From contig RBZT01000545.1 of the NCBI GenBank assembly GCA_003693705.1, positions 1-64,000 on the forward strand: a stretch of 64,000 bases of DNA. Direction: 5' to 3'. The notes beneath the pieces are model-generated. The model made no database searches. It was given only the letters and a program-made list of their open reading frames with translations, and had not been told where the DNA came from. Source of the stretch: Polymyxa betae. Taxonomy: Eukaryota; Endomyxa; Phytomyxea; Plasmodiophorida; Plasmodiophoridae. Both the position numbers and the translations under genes were made by a program. Positions 1 to 11,700 of the stretch are shown in pieces (position 1 is the stretch's first letter; every line of letters begins with the position of its first letter).

Positions 1-1552
1 AATTGTTAGTAATGTAGCCAGAAATGTACTGATTTTGATTTTTCAGAATTTGTTGTCATTCCCTAATGACCACAAATTATTACATCCAAGAATGAATCGG
101 CGACCTTCTGTTTCTGTATATAGATGGGTTTTCAGTCAATCCCGGAAATTGTACGTCTGTGAGAATGCATGCATCAGAATGGTTAAGTATTTGTTTGCTC
201 CAACAAGTTACTGGCATCTCGCCCTTGAAACTTGCTTTCCTTATGGGTAATCATCCGCAACATTCATAGGGACAGCCCTGGCATCACAATGACTGGGTAA
301 CTATGCCGAACTCTCAGCTTTCACAGCGATTGATCAACTCATGCGACACTAATGATATAAGAGGTCATCCATTATTTCAGGCGACCGGCCATATTTCCAA
401 TAGCCGTACATCTTATATCATTATATGGTTCGCTTCCTGAGCTTGAGCACCACTAGTCACCGGTATTACGCACCCTCAAGCGGGCCGTATGCCTAGTGGG
501 CCGCAGACACGGAAAGCTTGCCACGTCGATGCGCTGCTGCGATTGGGAAGAGACGTTGTTGACACAGATTTCTGATGGGAGCCAGGGACAACCTCAGTAG
601 AAGATTATGATTGTTTATTTGATAGAAGATGGGGTAGGAGGGATTTCAGAGTTATATACAATGTAATCAAGGGCGACAAAATTAAAATTTATTATTTTGA
701 TTATGAGAAATTTCAAGATTGTGTATTTGTAGATAAAGAAGTAGGACAGAAAGAGTTAAAGTTTTTAAATTAAACTTGAATATTTGTATCAATGGGAAAA
801 TGAAATTGTATAGATAATATTGGAAAAACGATTGATGAAAAAGTCGAGAAAATGAACAGAAAGAAAGATTTGAATGACAACGACAAATATTGTACTCGAA
901 ACTCTAGAAGGCCATAAACCGTACGTAACCTTACATTAAAGCACAAGCATATTCGCTCATTCCTGACCCAAATGCAACGAACGTCCCTAATTCAAATGGC
1001 TGACCAGATTCGTCCACGGTAACGGGCCGCTGGTGTCGTTTATCTCATCGTTGGTGCTACAATCAACCTGGTCCGGATCGCTCTGGACTATCTCAGGTCA
1101 CGATCATTTGGCCAAATGGCGTCCCCCGACTGCTAACCCTAGCGCATGTTCATGCCGAACAAACATGTCGAAGTCGCAGGGAGAATTATCAGCTCAATTA
1201 AGTGACCATTGAAGTCCTTTAGTCCATGTGTTTAGGAGACAGCACCGCCTTCTGATGCTCGATGAAAATCGACGAACTTCTCAAATCCAATCATAAACAG
1301 CTTTGTTGTAAATGTGACTTGCAATCCGTTCTTGAGCAATTTCAGACTTGCGCTGGGATATTTTGTTCTGGGTCTCTCACACACAAAGGACGACTTTCTT
1401 AATAATTTCATATTAAATTCGGACTGAAAACGGCTTTCTCCTCACCCAAGGACTCACTGCACTAATCGTTAATGAGCAGACGACAGATTTGCTTACCCCT
1501 GTAATCATGCTTCCGGCTTTTGAGGATAGCGATTTGTGATCAATTACTTAAT
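1..1552. other. Left-end region without a supported gene
   Basis: I see no recognisable protein, RNA or complete mobile element here. One AT-rich frame is open on the plus strand at 576-773 (65 codons, no ATG, rich in Lys, Asp, Tyr and Phe). Its codon use differs from the genes to the right, so it may be a relic of something inserted. The short frame at 35-250 has no family resemblance and looks random. Confidence 0.5.
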
Positions 1553-2533
1553 ATGTCAATCTATAAAAATGGTGAACCTCACAAAGAAACCGGAACCATT
1601 ATCGCAACTGCAGACGAACTCTCGAGATCTGTGACAACCGAACTAATTGTAAATTGGTCACAGATCCATACAGTCATGGTTTCAACGGTCATCGAACATG
1701 ACCGCCATCGGTTTTACGATGAACTGGAGAAAAGCATAACAACGACAAACTATCCGGATCCATCACTAGGTAACCAGTCAATTGACGATAACAAGACGGA
1801 TTAACGATAATATTAGAGGACAAATATCGAGTCCTGTTTGATCGAGATTTGTCTGTTGAGATTCGCCCAGCTGGTGGTTATGGCGATGAGGAAGAATGTG
1901 GCCAACTCGAATCCATAACAGCTCGCTTGTTAATAAGTGTAAAATCGACCAAATCCGAAGATAAAAACTGAACTGGACCGAACAGGGCGATGACAAATCG
2001 CCATCTCGAATCAAGCTCGATCTAAGTTCGGAATCGAATATCTTTTTCTATTATCATTGTACATTAGACGCAACCAGATTCGAATCCTTAAAGCAAGCTC
2101 AGGATTTGAATATCGTGTTTGCCGATCTTTCTGCTGTTTTAATCAGGGCTATGAATGAATGTATACAAAATGCACACAATAGCATGGCGATATTACAGGT
2201 CAGGGTGGTTGAAAAGGCATCGGTTCAAAATGTTAAATGAATATAAGATGAAAGCTGATGGTGATGGAGTGCTGAAGTTCCTACAAAATATGGCGAATTT
2301 AAGATTCATTGAGTTGATGTCGCTAACTTTGAAACCGGCGTCAGAAGGATATGTTCGTGATGTGATAACATATCGATATAACAGGCTTAAGGTTGGCGCA
2401 CGACTCTAATGGGATGCAATGACGTAATTGTAAACAGAATCGCCTAGCATTAGATCATGGACGAATGGAACGAATCCTGGATGTGATTCGTCACCGCGAT
2501 GGATCCCTATTAGCATTGGTCGACGAGAAATAA
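1553..2533 (+). CDS. SAS-6-like centriole/basal-body protein, short form
   Basis: Five exons fit one frame: 1553-1769, 1817-1938, 1986-2198, 2248-2391 and 2438-2533, with GT-AG introns of about 46 to 49 nt and compatible phases (263 aa). From exon 2 on, the protein follows the SAS-6 N-terminal head: a beta-strand opening (YRVLFDRDLSVEIRP), then FFYYHCTLDATRFESLK, the counterpart of the conserved FFLY...FQSLK stretch, and ending with LTLKPASEGYVRDVI. SAS-6 heads dimerise to build the ninefold cartwheel of centrioles. The long coiled-coil rod of true SAS-6 is absent; the protein stops about 30 residues after the head, as in the SAS6L paralogues of flagellated protists. Exon 1 is joined only by phase and could be wrong, so the true start is uncertain. 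Confidence 0.72.
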
Positions 2534-2768
2534 CTGATTGTTCAATAAAGAAGGGAACCCTTTTTCCCATCATTTCAGATTCTCAGAAATTCGCCTTTTG
2601 CAACACGCACAATTCTCGCTTTTTCCAATAAATATTCAACGGTTATCCACTTGGCACTTGAATTCTCAGTCACGCAATAATTTCAATGTCAGTCAATCAA
2701 ATTACGCACAATTTAAATCTGTAATTGACTTTATTTTTGATTCTGCTGTCCATAATAATAACCGCCAC

Positions 2769-3629
2769 ATGGTGTCTCTCGCCAATGATTGGCTTGCTTT
2801 ACATGATCAAACTGAGGCCAAAGTACAGATGTCATCTTGACGCTACATCACTTAACGGCTTGACCTTAGATTGTTGATTTAAGCAAACTGCTTGCCAAAT
2901 CTGAGAGAACTCCCAGGATAAAGCGAGATATCCGCAATGCTGGTTGCCAGATTGATGCCTGATTCGCCTCCTGTTGATATTTTTTTCAGGATCTATTCTG
3001 ACGGCTAACATCAAAATCTTAGAAGAAGCTCTCGAAAAGACCCTCGATCAAAGCAAACTGTAGGTGGCCTCTACTCTTTCCTCTCCATACTTACAGGGAT
3101 TATTTCAGAGGAGAAACGGAGCATGAGCGCCGAAAAACGATGTTGCAGGATTTAAAGGACAGAGTTCTGTTTACACAAGCGCCACAGAAGCCTCCAGAGC
3201 CTAGTGTCTCAGTGTCTATAGCTGTCGAGACTCCTGAAACAGCAAATCAATCGAACTCTCAGCTTACACAGTAACGCTTTTGCTGTTATCTGAAGTAATA
3301 TTTACTCTGCTGATTCAGAAGGCAAGAAGAGGATTTCACGCAACACGAAGAGAAGCTTGGCGATATTCTGAATGGAGTTGGAAGGTTAAGGAATATGGGA
3401 GAAGACATTAACGCCGAATTGCTACTTCATGCTGAGCTTCTTAGCGATTTGGATCGGTATTTCCTTCTTTATTGCACTTCTATTTTACTGATACAAGTTT
3501 AGAGGAATGGACAGCACACATCATAGTCTGATTCAAGGCTCGAATCGAGCTACGCTTCTGATGAAAAAGGATTCCAGTTGCACCGGGTTATTTGTCATTT
3601 TCGTTCTTCTCCTTATAATTGTTGTGTAA
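2769..3629 (+). CDS. Qc-SNARE, syntaxin-8-like
   Basis: Six exons (2769-2822, 2870-2942, 2990-3059, 3097-3270, 3319-3456, 3503-3629) give 211 aa with every junction in phase. The N-terminal helix (NDWLALHDQTEAK) and a helical region precede a SNARE motif with the Qc central glutamine region (QRQEEDFTQHEEKLGDIL) and the NAELLLHAELLSDLDRGMD segment typical of syntaxin-8. A single C-terminal anchor follows (LFVIFVLLLIIVV), ending right at the stop as in tail-anchored SNAREs. It should work in endosomal or late-Golgi fusion as one of the Q-SNAREs. Length is close to human syntaxin-8. The plant SYP5/6 groups are related alternatives, but Qc-type is secure. The start ATG was chosen because its exon continues in phase through a good GTACAG donor. 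Confidence 0.85.
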
Positions 3630-4084
3630 GCTTCGTATTTTATTGACTTTATTCTTGCTTATTGTTTCTGTAGACTATTGGTTCTCTAGTTTATGATTAA
3701 TTCCGTTAAAATACATAATATCAGTATACCATCGCGATGGAAGTACCTGAATTTCAATGTCGAATCTAAAAGTTCCCAGCAGAATGAATTATTTCGCAGA
3801 TATCAAATAATGAAGCGTCTTTTGACGTAAGTGTTGGATGACACTATACTTTTTTAGCTCAACGTACGATCACTATCGATTTGAACAGCTTCTTTTCGTC
3901 GCTTCTTTAAAGCTTAGTTAAGGCGTTCTAAGCAATATGCGAAGAACGATTTCATCGTTAAAGTCCTGGTATTCTGATTGTTTGGGATATATGTTAAGCT
4001 GATCGGAACCGTGCAGATCCGTCCGAACCACATCTGGTCGATATCGCACATGAACCCGATTTCCGTATTTCCGATCTGTCATCA
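3630..4084. other. Spacer between SNARE and DUF229 genes
   Basis: AT-rich sequence with no open frame of note. It presumably holds the SNARE 3' UTR and the promoter/5' UTR of the next gene. A 12-bp palindrome (ccatcgcgatgg) near 3730 is the only pattern seen. Confidence 0.4.
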
Positions 4085-6602
4085 TTGACAATGGGATGGA
4101 TCCGGAAAGCAGCAATCGCATGCGCCGGTTTGATGGCGTTGTCCATATTGTGTTTGTACATTCTGCATGATGATCTCATCTTTCTGGGGAATCATTCGCA
4201 GACCTATCGAGTCGTCAAAAGCTCCAAGCCATTATCATTTTCTGAGTATCCCACCTATAATCAATCACTTACATGCAATCCAGTTTTAATAGAGTCCATT
4301 CCCTTCCCATCGCCTAGACCACTCCCTCATTCCAATCCCGCCAATTTCTGTCAACGATCGGACTCGTTCTCTGAACTCGACCATGAGAACAACGCGATTA
4401 CAATCTGGGAATCGTGCTCCGGACCAGTACAGATTATACTCAGCGATGGCTATAAAATGTCCATGCAACTTCTGAGGTCCAGTCCCGGTTCTGTTCCTCT
4501 GAATGACGCTCAGCAGATTGTCGTCAAATGTCTTTCAAACGGTCTTGTTGATACTCATATTCGGGTCCTTCTTCCTGATAGTAAAGACTCAGCTCCAAAT
4601 CCCTCTAAACCTCATTTCATAGTACTGGTTGTCGATTCCGTTGCTCGAGCTCAGTTTATTCGGCAATTCCCAGCCACATGCTCAGTTCTGCAAAAAATCT
4701 CGCAACAGCAGATTTCTGACCGACATCGTGTTTATGGCTTCTCGAGGTATAGTACCGGTGGTGTAGGAACAGCTGGCAATCTCGTCCCAATCTTATCCGG
4801 ACATTCAATCCGGCCTTGGCGTTCTCGGCACCAATTATTGGACTTATTGAATGTAAGCAGGGTCGAACGACATCAACATGATGGGAACCTTCTATCATTA
4901 TTTAAATCGAATGGATATTTGACATCATTGATGGACGAAAGCGGCCCGTATTGGTCTTCGTCTTTGATCCGCTACTTCTCATCGCCTCTTGCGAACGAAG
5001 GCGACATCGACGGAATTTTACGATCGTTGACTGATTGGAGTTTCTACTCGATGGTTGATACCATGCTGAAAGCTGGCGCGCCTTTCGACCCGAAACTTAT
5101 CTATGCTGATAGTAATATTACAGCACTATGTGTTGGTGATCAAACATTGGAACAGATCGAGTTTCAGCGGTTACGGCAGATGCTGAAAGTTGCCAGCAAT
5201 AACAATCAGCCACTGTTTTCAGTCTCGTTATTTAACACGGGCCACGAACCTCGTGTTATTCGAGCTCCCACGCTCGATCACCCATTAGCTGTATGCCATT
5301 TTGCCTTTTCGGACATTATCTTGAATTTCTTTAATTGATTATGGTTAATACGTTTTACAGGAATTTCTGGAAGACTCGATAAGGTCGCATGAGAATTTGG
5401 CGTTGATATTGATGTCGGATCATGGAATCGGGTATGGACCTTATGCCATTAGCGATGTGGGCATATTTGAGAACAAACTTCCTACTCTGTTCATGATTCT
5501 CCCTGAATCACTTTCAATGACACCCATTCAGAGACACAACCTTGAAAGCAACCAAGACCGGTTGGTATTTCCTCTGGATCTTTATGAAACTCTTTCGTAC
5601 TTTGCCAATCCATCCGTCTACAACTCGGACGATATCCCAGACGGCGAAGGGGCCTCATTATTGCATCATATCCAACCTGCATGGAGGAACTGTACGTCGG
5701 TCGTGGGTCGATACGACGTCGACTACAAGTTCTGTGCCTGCGTCTTACGACGTCCGCTTCGTTCGCATCTGTTCGGTTTGTTCGCTCAGCTTATCGTCAA
5801 TTATATCAATAACGAAGCTGCTATCAATCCAGCCTGCGAACCGGTATATCTGCACCATTCAGGATCTTTCCTCGCTTTCGCTCTAGATGAGTTTGATCGT
5901 ACTGGCCCGGGACGAATCGCAATCAAGACGACCGTAACGTCGCCGAGTGTTCAGCAGCATCCTGAACGAAGTACAAATGGAACCGAAATTTTCACTGGGT
6001 ACTTTAAGAGGAGTTTGAAGAGCTCTGGAGATAGTGTGGAGATTGAGATCGGGCAAATATGGGATACTATTAGGAAGCAATTTCTAGGCCCTGTAGCGAT
6101 CATTGATCGCGATTATCACCAAGATCTTGTTCATGTTCTTATTCGTAGCAACAGTAAGCGATTGTTCCAGCAGTCACTTCGTATCGATCTTTATCATCTT
6201 GATATTCCAACATCCAAGCTTGTCATGTCATTCCATCTAGACCAGGATGTTGCAGAAAACGAGACTGTCATTAGATTAGGAAGAGCCGATCAATTTGCTC
6301 CTGGAAGATGGTGGGCAATACTCAAGTCTGGCAGTATGATCATATCGAAATCCGATTTCATCGTGATCAGTTCTTCGACGTTGTCGGCCTCTAGAACAGG
6401 CGATGTATTGCTAAATGGAATCTGGGAGGTGGATTCGGTTCGTCGAGATACCGAATTCGGCCAGTACGAATTTTGTTCTGGCCCAACACCTATTCTTTCG
6501 TTCTGTCTATGCAACGTATCCAGACGATTCGCTCCTGATCCAACCCATTGGAATTCGGTCGGAAACCCACTTCAAACTCCTCCTAGAACTCAGTTTATAT
6601 GA
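4085..6602 (+). CDS. DUF229/sulfatase-like type II membrane protein
   Basis: Two exons: 4085-5290 and 5361-6602, joined in phase 0 across a 70-nt intron (815 aa). A short cytoplasmic start is followed by one hydrophobic anchor (residues 10-30), so the protein is a type II membrane or secreted lumenal protein. The middle matches the DUF229 family, an alkaline-phosphatase-superfamily fold: FIVLVVDSVARAQF, the YSTGGVGTAGNLVPILSG block, FNTGHEPRVI, and LILMSDHGIGYG, whose SDHG carries the metal-binding Asp and His. The last roughly 300 residues are a beta-rich tail with no family I recognise. Substrate unknown; relatives are suspected to act on glycans. An overlapping frame continues past 6602 at 6415-6702, so a late splice shift at the C-terminus is possible. 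Confidence 0.8.
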
Positions 6603-7217
6603 TTTTGATATAAAAAGACATTCATTCTACTGCCTTGTCAGTAAAACACGGATTTCTACAGAGTTTCGATTACACTTAAACATAGAGGTATTTAGTTTAT
6701 AGACGATTAATCTGTTCTGTAACTCGTGTCAAAGTTGCAATTGAAATACAGAATAGAGATTAGAACGGTGTACTACAGCTCTGGATTACTGAATGCTGAA
6801 TTTATTGTCCGCAAAGTTCCCGGGGTGAACCGGACTGAAACTGCATCATTGGCATCTATCAGCACACGATTCATGCTGATTTAATCGAGTAATTGTTAGT
6901 GTCACCTCGATCCTTTGCAACAATGCTCCTGACCTATCATCAATTCACAAATATTCCCAATTTCCCAATTACCAATCATCTGATATAGCGTTATTGTTGG
7001 TGGTATGAGTATTTGTCCTTGGTCTCCTTACGGTCTGCGTTCTCTGATTGTCATAGACATTAGAATGAACAGCCTCAATGCCATGCCTGTGAAGAAATCA
7101 ACTTTCAACGATGATTCAATCTACAGACAGCTGTGTTGCCGTGATTTTTTGCCGATCATTCTTGGTTTTGATTAAATTGTGCATCAGACCTGGCTTGGTT
7201 ATTCACTCTACTAATTA

Positions 7218-7409
7218 TTATTCAGTTGAATTTGATTCAAGAACAGAAGCCACATCATCTGACGACTGATTCAGATGATACTTATTCACTACTGGTATTA
7301 GCAATAATCCATTAATAACTACAGAGATTACGAATCCAAGTGCAACGAATCGTTCAAACATTTCTACTGGATTATCAACCTGGAACGAGAAACTTGGACC
7401 AGACAGCAA
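7218..7409 (-). CDS. Possible small membrane protein or last exon
   Basis: A 63-codon frame on the minus strand has one clear transmembrane stretch (LGFVISVVINGLLLIPVV) and a polar tail. An acceptor-like TTCCAG lies within the frame just before VDNPVEMF, so it may be a terminal exon of an otherwise unseen gene. No family recognised. It lies in an otherwise gene-free spacer between 6603 and 7684. Confidence 0.3.
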   Translation of the reverse strand: MLSGPSFSFQVDNPVEMFERFVALGFVISVVINGLLLIPVVNKYHLNQSSDDVASVLESNSTE

Positions 7410-7684
7410 TTTTTTTCTGATCCAAAGCGTTTACATTCCTCAGTGACAACGACCTGGTCCTAGTATGCATGAAACTCATCGAGGTCTGCAGGCTTGTTAG
7501 ATACTAAAAAACATAATTCCAAGGGCAGATATGGCATGACCGACTATAAGAAACTCGAATTCATTTATTAAGAGTGAATAGCAGATTATTATGAGCATGG
7601 GTCATGGGGAGCGAGAGAGGAGGAAGGAGACCTTCACTTTTATGAGGAGAGGTTGCGTCACTACAACCACATTACAACTCAACA

Positions 7685-8367
7685 ATGATCACCAAGATGG
7701 AAATCAATGCAGATAACAGCTGTATGTAAAACACAGACCATATGTACCGGGTTCTTACTCCAATCTATAGGTTTATTCAATGCTATAGGGTCGTGATTCG
7801 TGAATCCTCTTCTCACTATGGATGATGCTGACTGCTGGTTTCAGGCATGTCGTCAGGACGATGGGCTGTCAGGCGGATCATGCTCCTGCTATGAGGGCCA
7901 TTGTGGTATCTGTGATCCAGTCTGCACCAGATAAATATACAGATGCATTTCTGGGGAAACCTATTAATGAATACTGCAAATGGATTATGAACGAAGAGAG
8001 CTGGGGTGGAGAGATTGAACTTGATATTTTTAGTACATTTTATCAAATTCAGATTAATGTTGTTGACATCCGGGCCAAAATGATCCACAAGTATGGGGAA
8101 TATGCTTTATGCTGTTATTTGCTGTACGATGGCATCCATTATGATGTCCTTCAAGATAATTCAGGACAATGTCTTTTCGAGCCGGAAGATAAAGTCACTT
8201 CAGATGCTATGCTCAGTTTCGGTGTCAATGCCAATTTACAGCATGCTTACACTGATGTCAGCAGCTTTCAACTCAAATGTGACATTTGCAAAGAAGGACT
8301 AAAAGGACAGAAAGATGCTGTTCAACATGCAAAGCGGACTGGGCATGCTTCCTTTTCTGAATTCTAA
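7685..8367 (+). CDS. OTU1/YOD1-like deubiquitinase with C-terminal zinc finger
   Basis: Three exons: 7685-7721, a 19-nt microexon 7771-7789, and 7845-8367 (192 aa). The microexon supplies CLFNAIG, completing the catalytic block ADNSCLFNAI; the catalytic Cys13 codon is itself split by the first intron. Further OTU1 landmarks are the WGGEIELDIFSTFY segment and YDGIHYDVL with the catalytic His (about residue 117). The C-terminal C2H2 finger (CDICKEGLKGQ...HAKRTGH) is diagnostic of OTU1/YOD1, a Cdc48/p97 cofactor that trims ubiquitin in ER-associated degradation. The N-terminal UBX-like p97-binding domain of human YOD1 is not visible upstream, so either 5' exons are missing from my model or this is a short form. 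All junctions keep frame. Confidence 0.85.
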
Positions 8368-8779
8368 TTTTCCATTGTATATACGTATCATTTATAATAG
8401 ATCGTGTTCTGATGAATGTCCCGGTAGAAATGAATCACCTTTTTGTGAAATTTCCCTCAAGTTATCCCAACGCATTGGAGCTAGAAAAATGCCAATATTA
8501 AAAACAGAATGATTACTGCAAGCTTGATTTTTAACCTGTATTGTGATTACAATATTTAGATAGCAAAAGTTGAAGCATGCCGAATTTGGAAATCGTCGAC
8601 ATCGCCGCATGATACTCAATTCGGAAAATCTTACAAAAAATCATACGTCCATTGTGCTTGACTATTTATTTTAATACTTTACACAAAGTATGTCAAACAC
8701 AAGCCTTATTATGGCTTTTGGAATGCAGATAAAAAAACCGTATTGTCAGCTGATGCCTTTGATCTTGCTACTTGACGCC
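8368..8779. other. Convergent spacer
   Basis: Lies between the 3' ends of the OTU1-like gene (+) and the large repeat protein (-). AT-rich, with no credible coding frame. Presumably two 3' UTRs and polyadenylation signals. Confidence 0.4.
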
Positions 8780-11700
8780 TTATAAGATCTCGATCCATGT
8801 TTGAGCCGTGCTGTAGGTCAAAATATTGTCCCCGTCCCCAATTCCTAGAATCTCATTTGTGATCTGTGAAGGAAGGACACTACACGATTTACTGATTGTT
8901 GCGACATCGTAGTCACCCGTGTTCAATGCTGATGTGTAGATCAAGTTCCTGAGTTCATACTGAATCTCTGATATGTTGGTCGACGACGCTGTTAGCATAA
9001 TTAACGGAAATAATAGCAAACCTGACAGCCTTACCAATTGTGGTCGATTTAGTTCCATATCTGAAGCTCACATTACAGAATAAAAAGGTATCAGATTCAT
9101 ACGGGACGCGAGATATCGTGACGTTTGCAAACACCTTCGTCGGCGTGTTTGCCAAAATGTTGATCGTATCATCGAGCGAAATTACAACAGGATCTTCGAT
9201 ACCCAAAACGGAAATGGGGCAAGATTTGATATCTATAGGCGTTCCTGTTGTATCATTCAACACTATTCTTAACGAATCGCGTCCATTAAAGTTCGCCAAA
9301 GGTTGATATCGAAGAACCAAGCTTGATAATGAGGATTTGTGCAGCAATAAATCTGATGAGCCGAAAAAATATGAAACATCGCCATTGACAACAGCGATTG
9401 TTCCTATTATAAAAGTAAGTTATTTTTTTCCGAAGAATGGTTGCTTACCATTATATGTCTCCAGCGATAAGCGATACAGTATGTCTGCATCTTGTGAAGC
9501 GTCGTAATCAGGATCTGCGATATCTACCGATTGCTCATCAGAAAAAGTTTGGCCAGAAAGTTAGCACGTTACTTTGAAGTAATGAGAAAGGTGGTAAATA
9601 AATGTAATGATCTTCATTAACTGAAGCAACAGTAGAACAATTCAGATTCAAGACTGGTGCATCTGGTTCAGGCAGAACAATAATAGGAACAGTCTTAGAC
9701 AGCAATGTTTGGCCGTCCTGTGTAAGCAAGCTCAGATCAGATTCACAGAACCGAAATAACATACCGAGACAGAAACGCTGAGAGAGGCTTGGAATCCGTT
9801 CCAGTTTAGTTTGGGCCTTATGGAGACATTTTGTAATGCATTGCTGATCGCAGCAACGTCAGCAGTCAAGCTACTAACCCCCCCAGATATCGTTGCTAGA
9901 AAAATCAAACTCTAATGTTTGCATTACAAGTATTCATACCATTTAAATAAAGACCACCGTCTACTGTTGCTGTGAATGCCACATTTGAATTGTCGTCGGA
10001 ATCCTTTAAGGTGAAGTTCAAGAAAGTTATTGTATCCTCAGATGTTAAAATGGGCAAGTTGACATTTTCCAGAGTCAAGGACGGTGGATGGTTCACATGA
10101 GATATTGTAACTAACGAACTCGCATTTGTCCTACAAACAAAGTTTCATCACATGTTATAATAATAGCTGATGATAACCATTACCATTCGACGCTGTCAGC
10201 ACCAGAGTATCCGTTGTCGCTAGCCCATATGAAGATTGTAGCATTTCCGTGATATAAAGGAAACGACAATTCCAACTAAGAGCATATTATTCAAGAGCAA
10301 CAAATTCGACAACAACTTACGTTCTGTAAGGCCTCATTGACGCGTTCTAATGATCCGTTGAAATCAATGCGAGAATTAGTCAGTACCGAGGTGTGCAAGC
10401 CAAGCAAAGAACCAAGTGTCAGTATTGCTGCTAAAAGATCAAGGATAACACAGCACAACTAGCAATTGATACAAACCTGTTTCCGGAACGGTGTAAACAG
10501 ATACAGATAAATAAGGTTCGGCAGCATCATTAAGATCAACGTCAGCGACGGTAACGTTTCTAAAAGCAAGCACACATGACATGTAATGTAACGTTAACGT
10601 ATCACCATACATATTGAGAGAAGCGTCTTCTGCAGTAGCAAATGTTGGGGACACCAAAACTGTAGGTGCATCATTAACTGGGGTAACAGAAACCTCGAGT
10701 CGAGCCTGTAGTTGGTCCTCGATTTGGAAAACGATCACGTCATTGGGATTGAGACCCGAGTTCCAGTTCGGAGCGGGTGTATAGACTAAGTAAATGATCA
10801 GCACAGCTTAGAGAAGAAGGACAAACGGAACCTATTGTGAAATTATGGAACGATTCTGTTATTAGTATTTGCAGCGTGATATTATTCGACGAAGATTGGA
10901 TAGCAACGGAGACATTATTTGCCGGTAGTAAATCTAAGGTGGATTCAAGGACAGATGCGACTATGGTCAGGTTTATCCAAGATTGCAGGGAATTGACACC
11001 GAAGACGGTCACATCAATGGGCATTGCGGTATCCTCTAATGTGGTTCGATGAAGTCCTTCAACCAGTAAAATCTGAGCAGGATTATGCAGCAACGTAACA
11101 GGCAACTCTGATGTCACATTCTTGTTGACATCCAAATCTGTGCAAAAACATGATTAATCAATACTTCATAAGAAAGCAGGTACGTACCAGTTACAACAAT
11201 ATTGATGACATCAGCAAAGGGTTTGTTCGGGCTGCCATTGTAAGTGATAAAATGTTGATTTACAGCAGAATGTAAACGATTTATAGGACCACTCAGATAA
11301 ATATGATGTGATCCGACCCTATACAAACGACTGTTACAAGAAGTGATGAGATGCTCAGAAAGAATACTCATCAATATTGATGCTAACTCCAGTAAGTTGA
11401 ACGAAGTCGCAGTGGAAACTTCCATCGATAGCTTGTAAGAGCAACTTATAACGAGAGTATATCGATTCCCCAGCGTCTGAGCGTCATTTAACCAACATTC
11501 GGTAGCTATTGCCATATTGCTGGGGTATTATTACCTGGATCTGTCAAATTGATACACGCTGCTAAAGACGTTGGGACTCTTAAGCTCGTTGAAAGAACTT
11601 CACTGCAACGCAACATGAATAAAGCCAAAAAAGAAATTGCCTGACTTCAGACCATGTGGATACAATTGGAACGTTATTGATTGGATTAATGAGAATGTCG

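Noticed and set aside
2190-2260. Apparent frameshift in the SAS-6-like gene
   Set aside because: A 49-nt GT-AG intron (2199-2247) restores the frame and the family alignment, so the gene is intact.
7790-7850. Apparent frameshift in the OTU domain (frame reading DDADCWFQA)
   Set aside because: That frame is intronic; a 19-nt microexon upstream supplies the true catalytic block.
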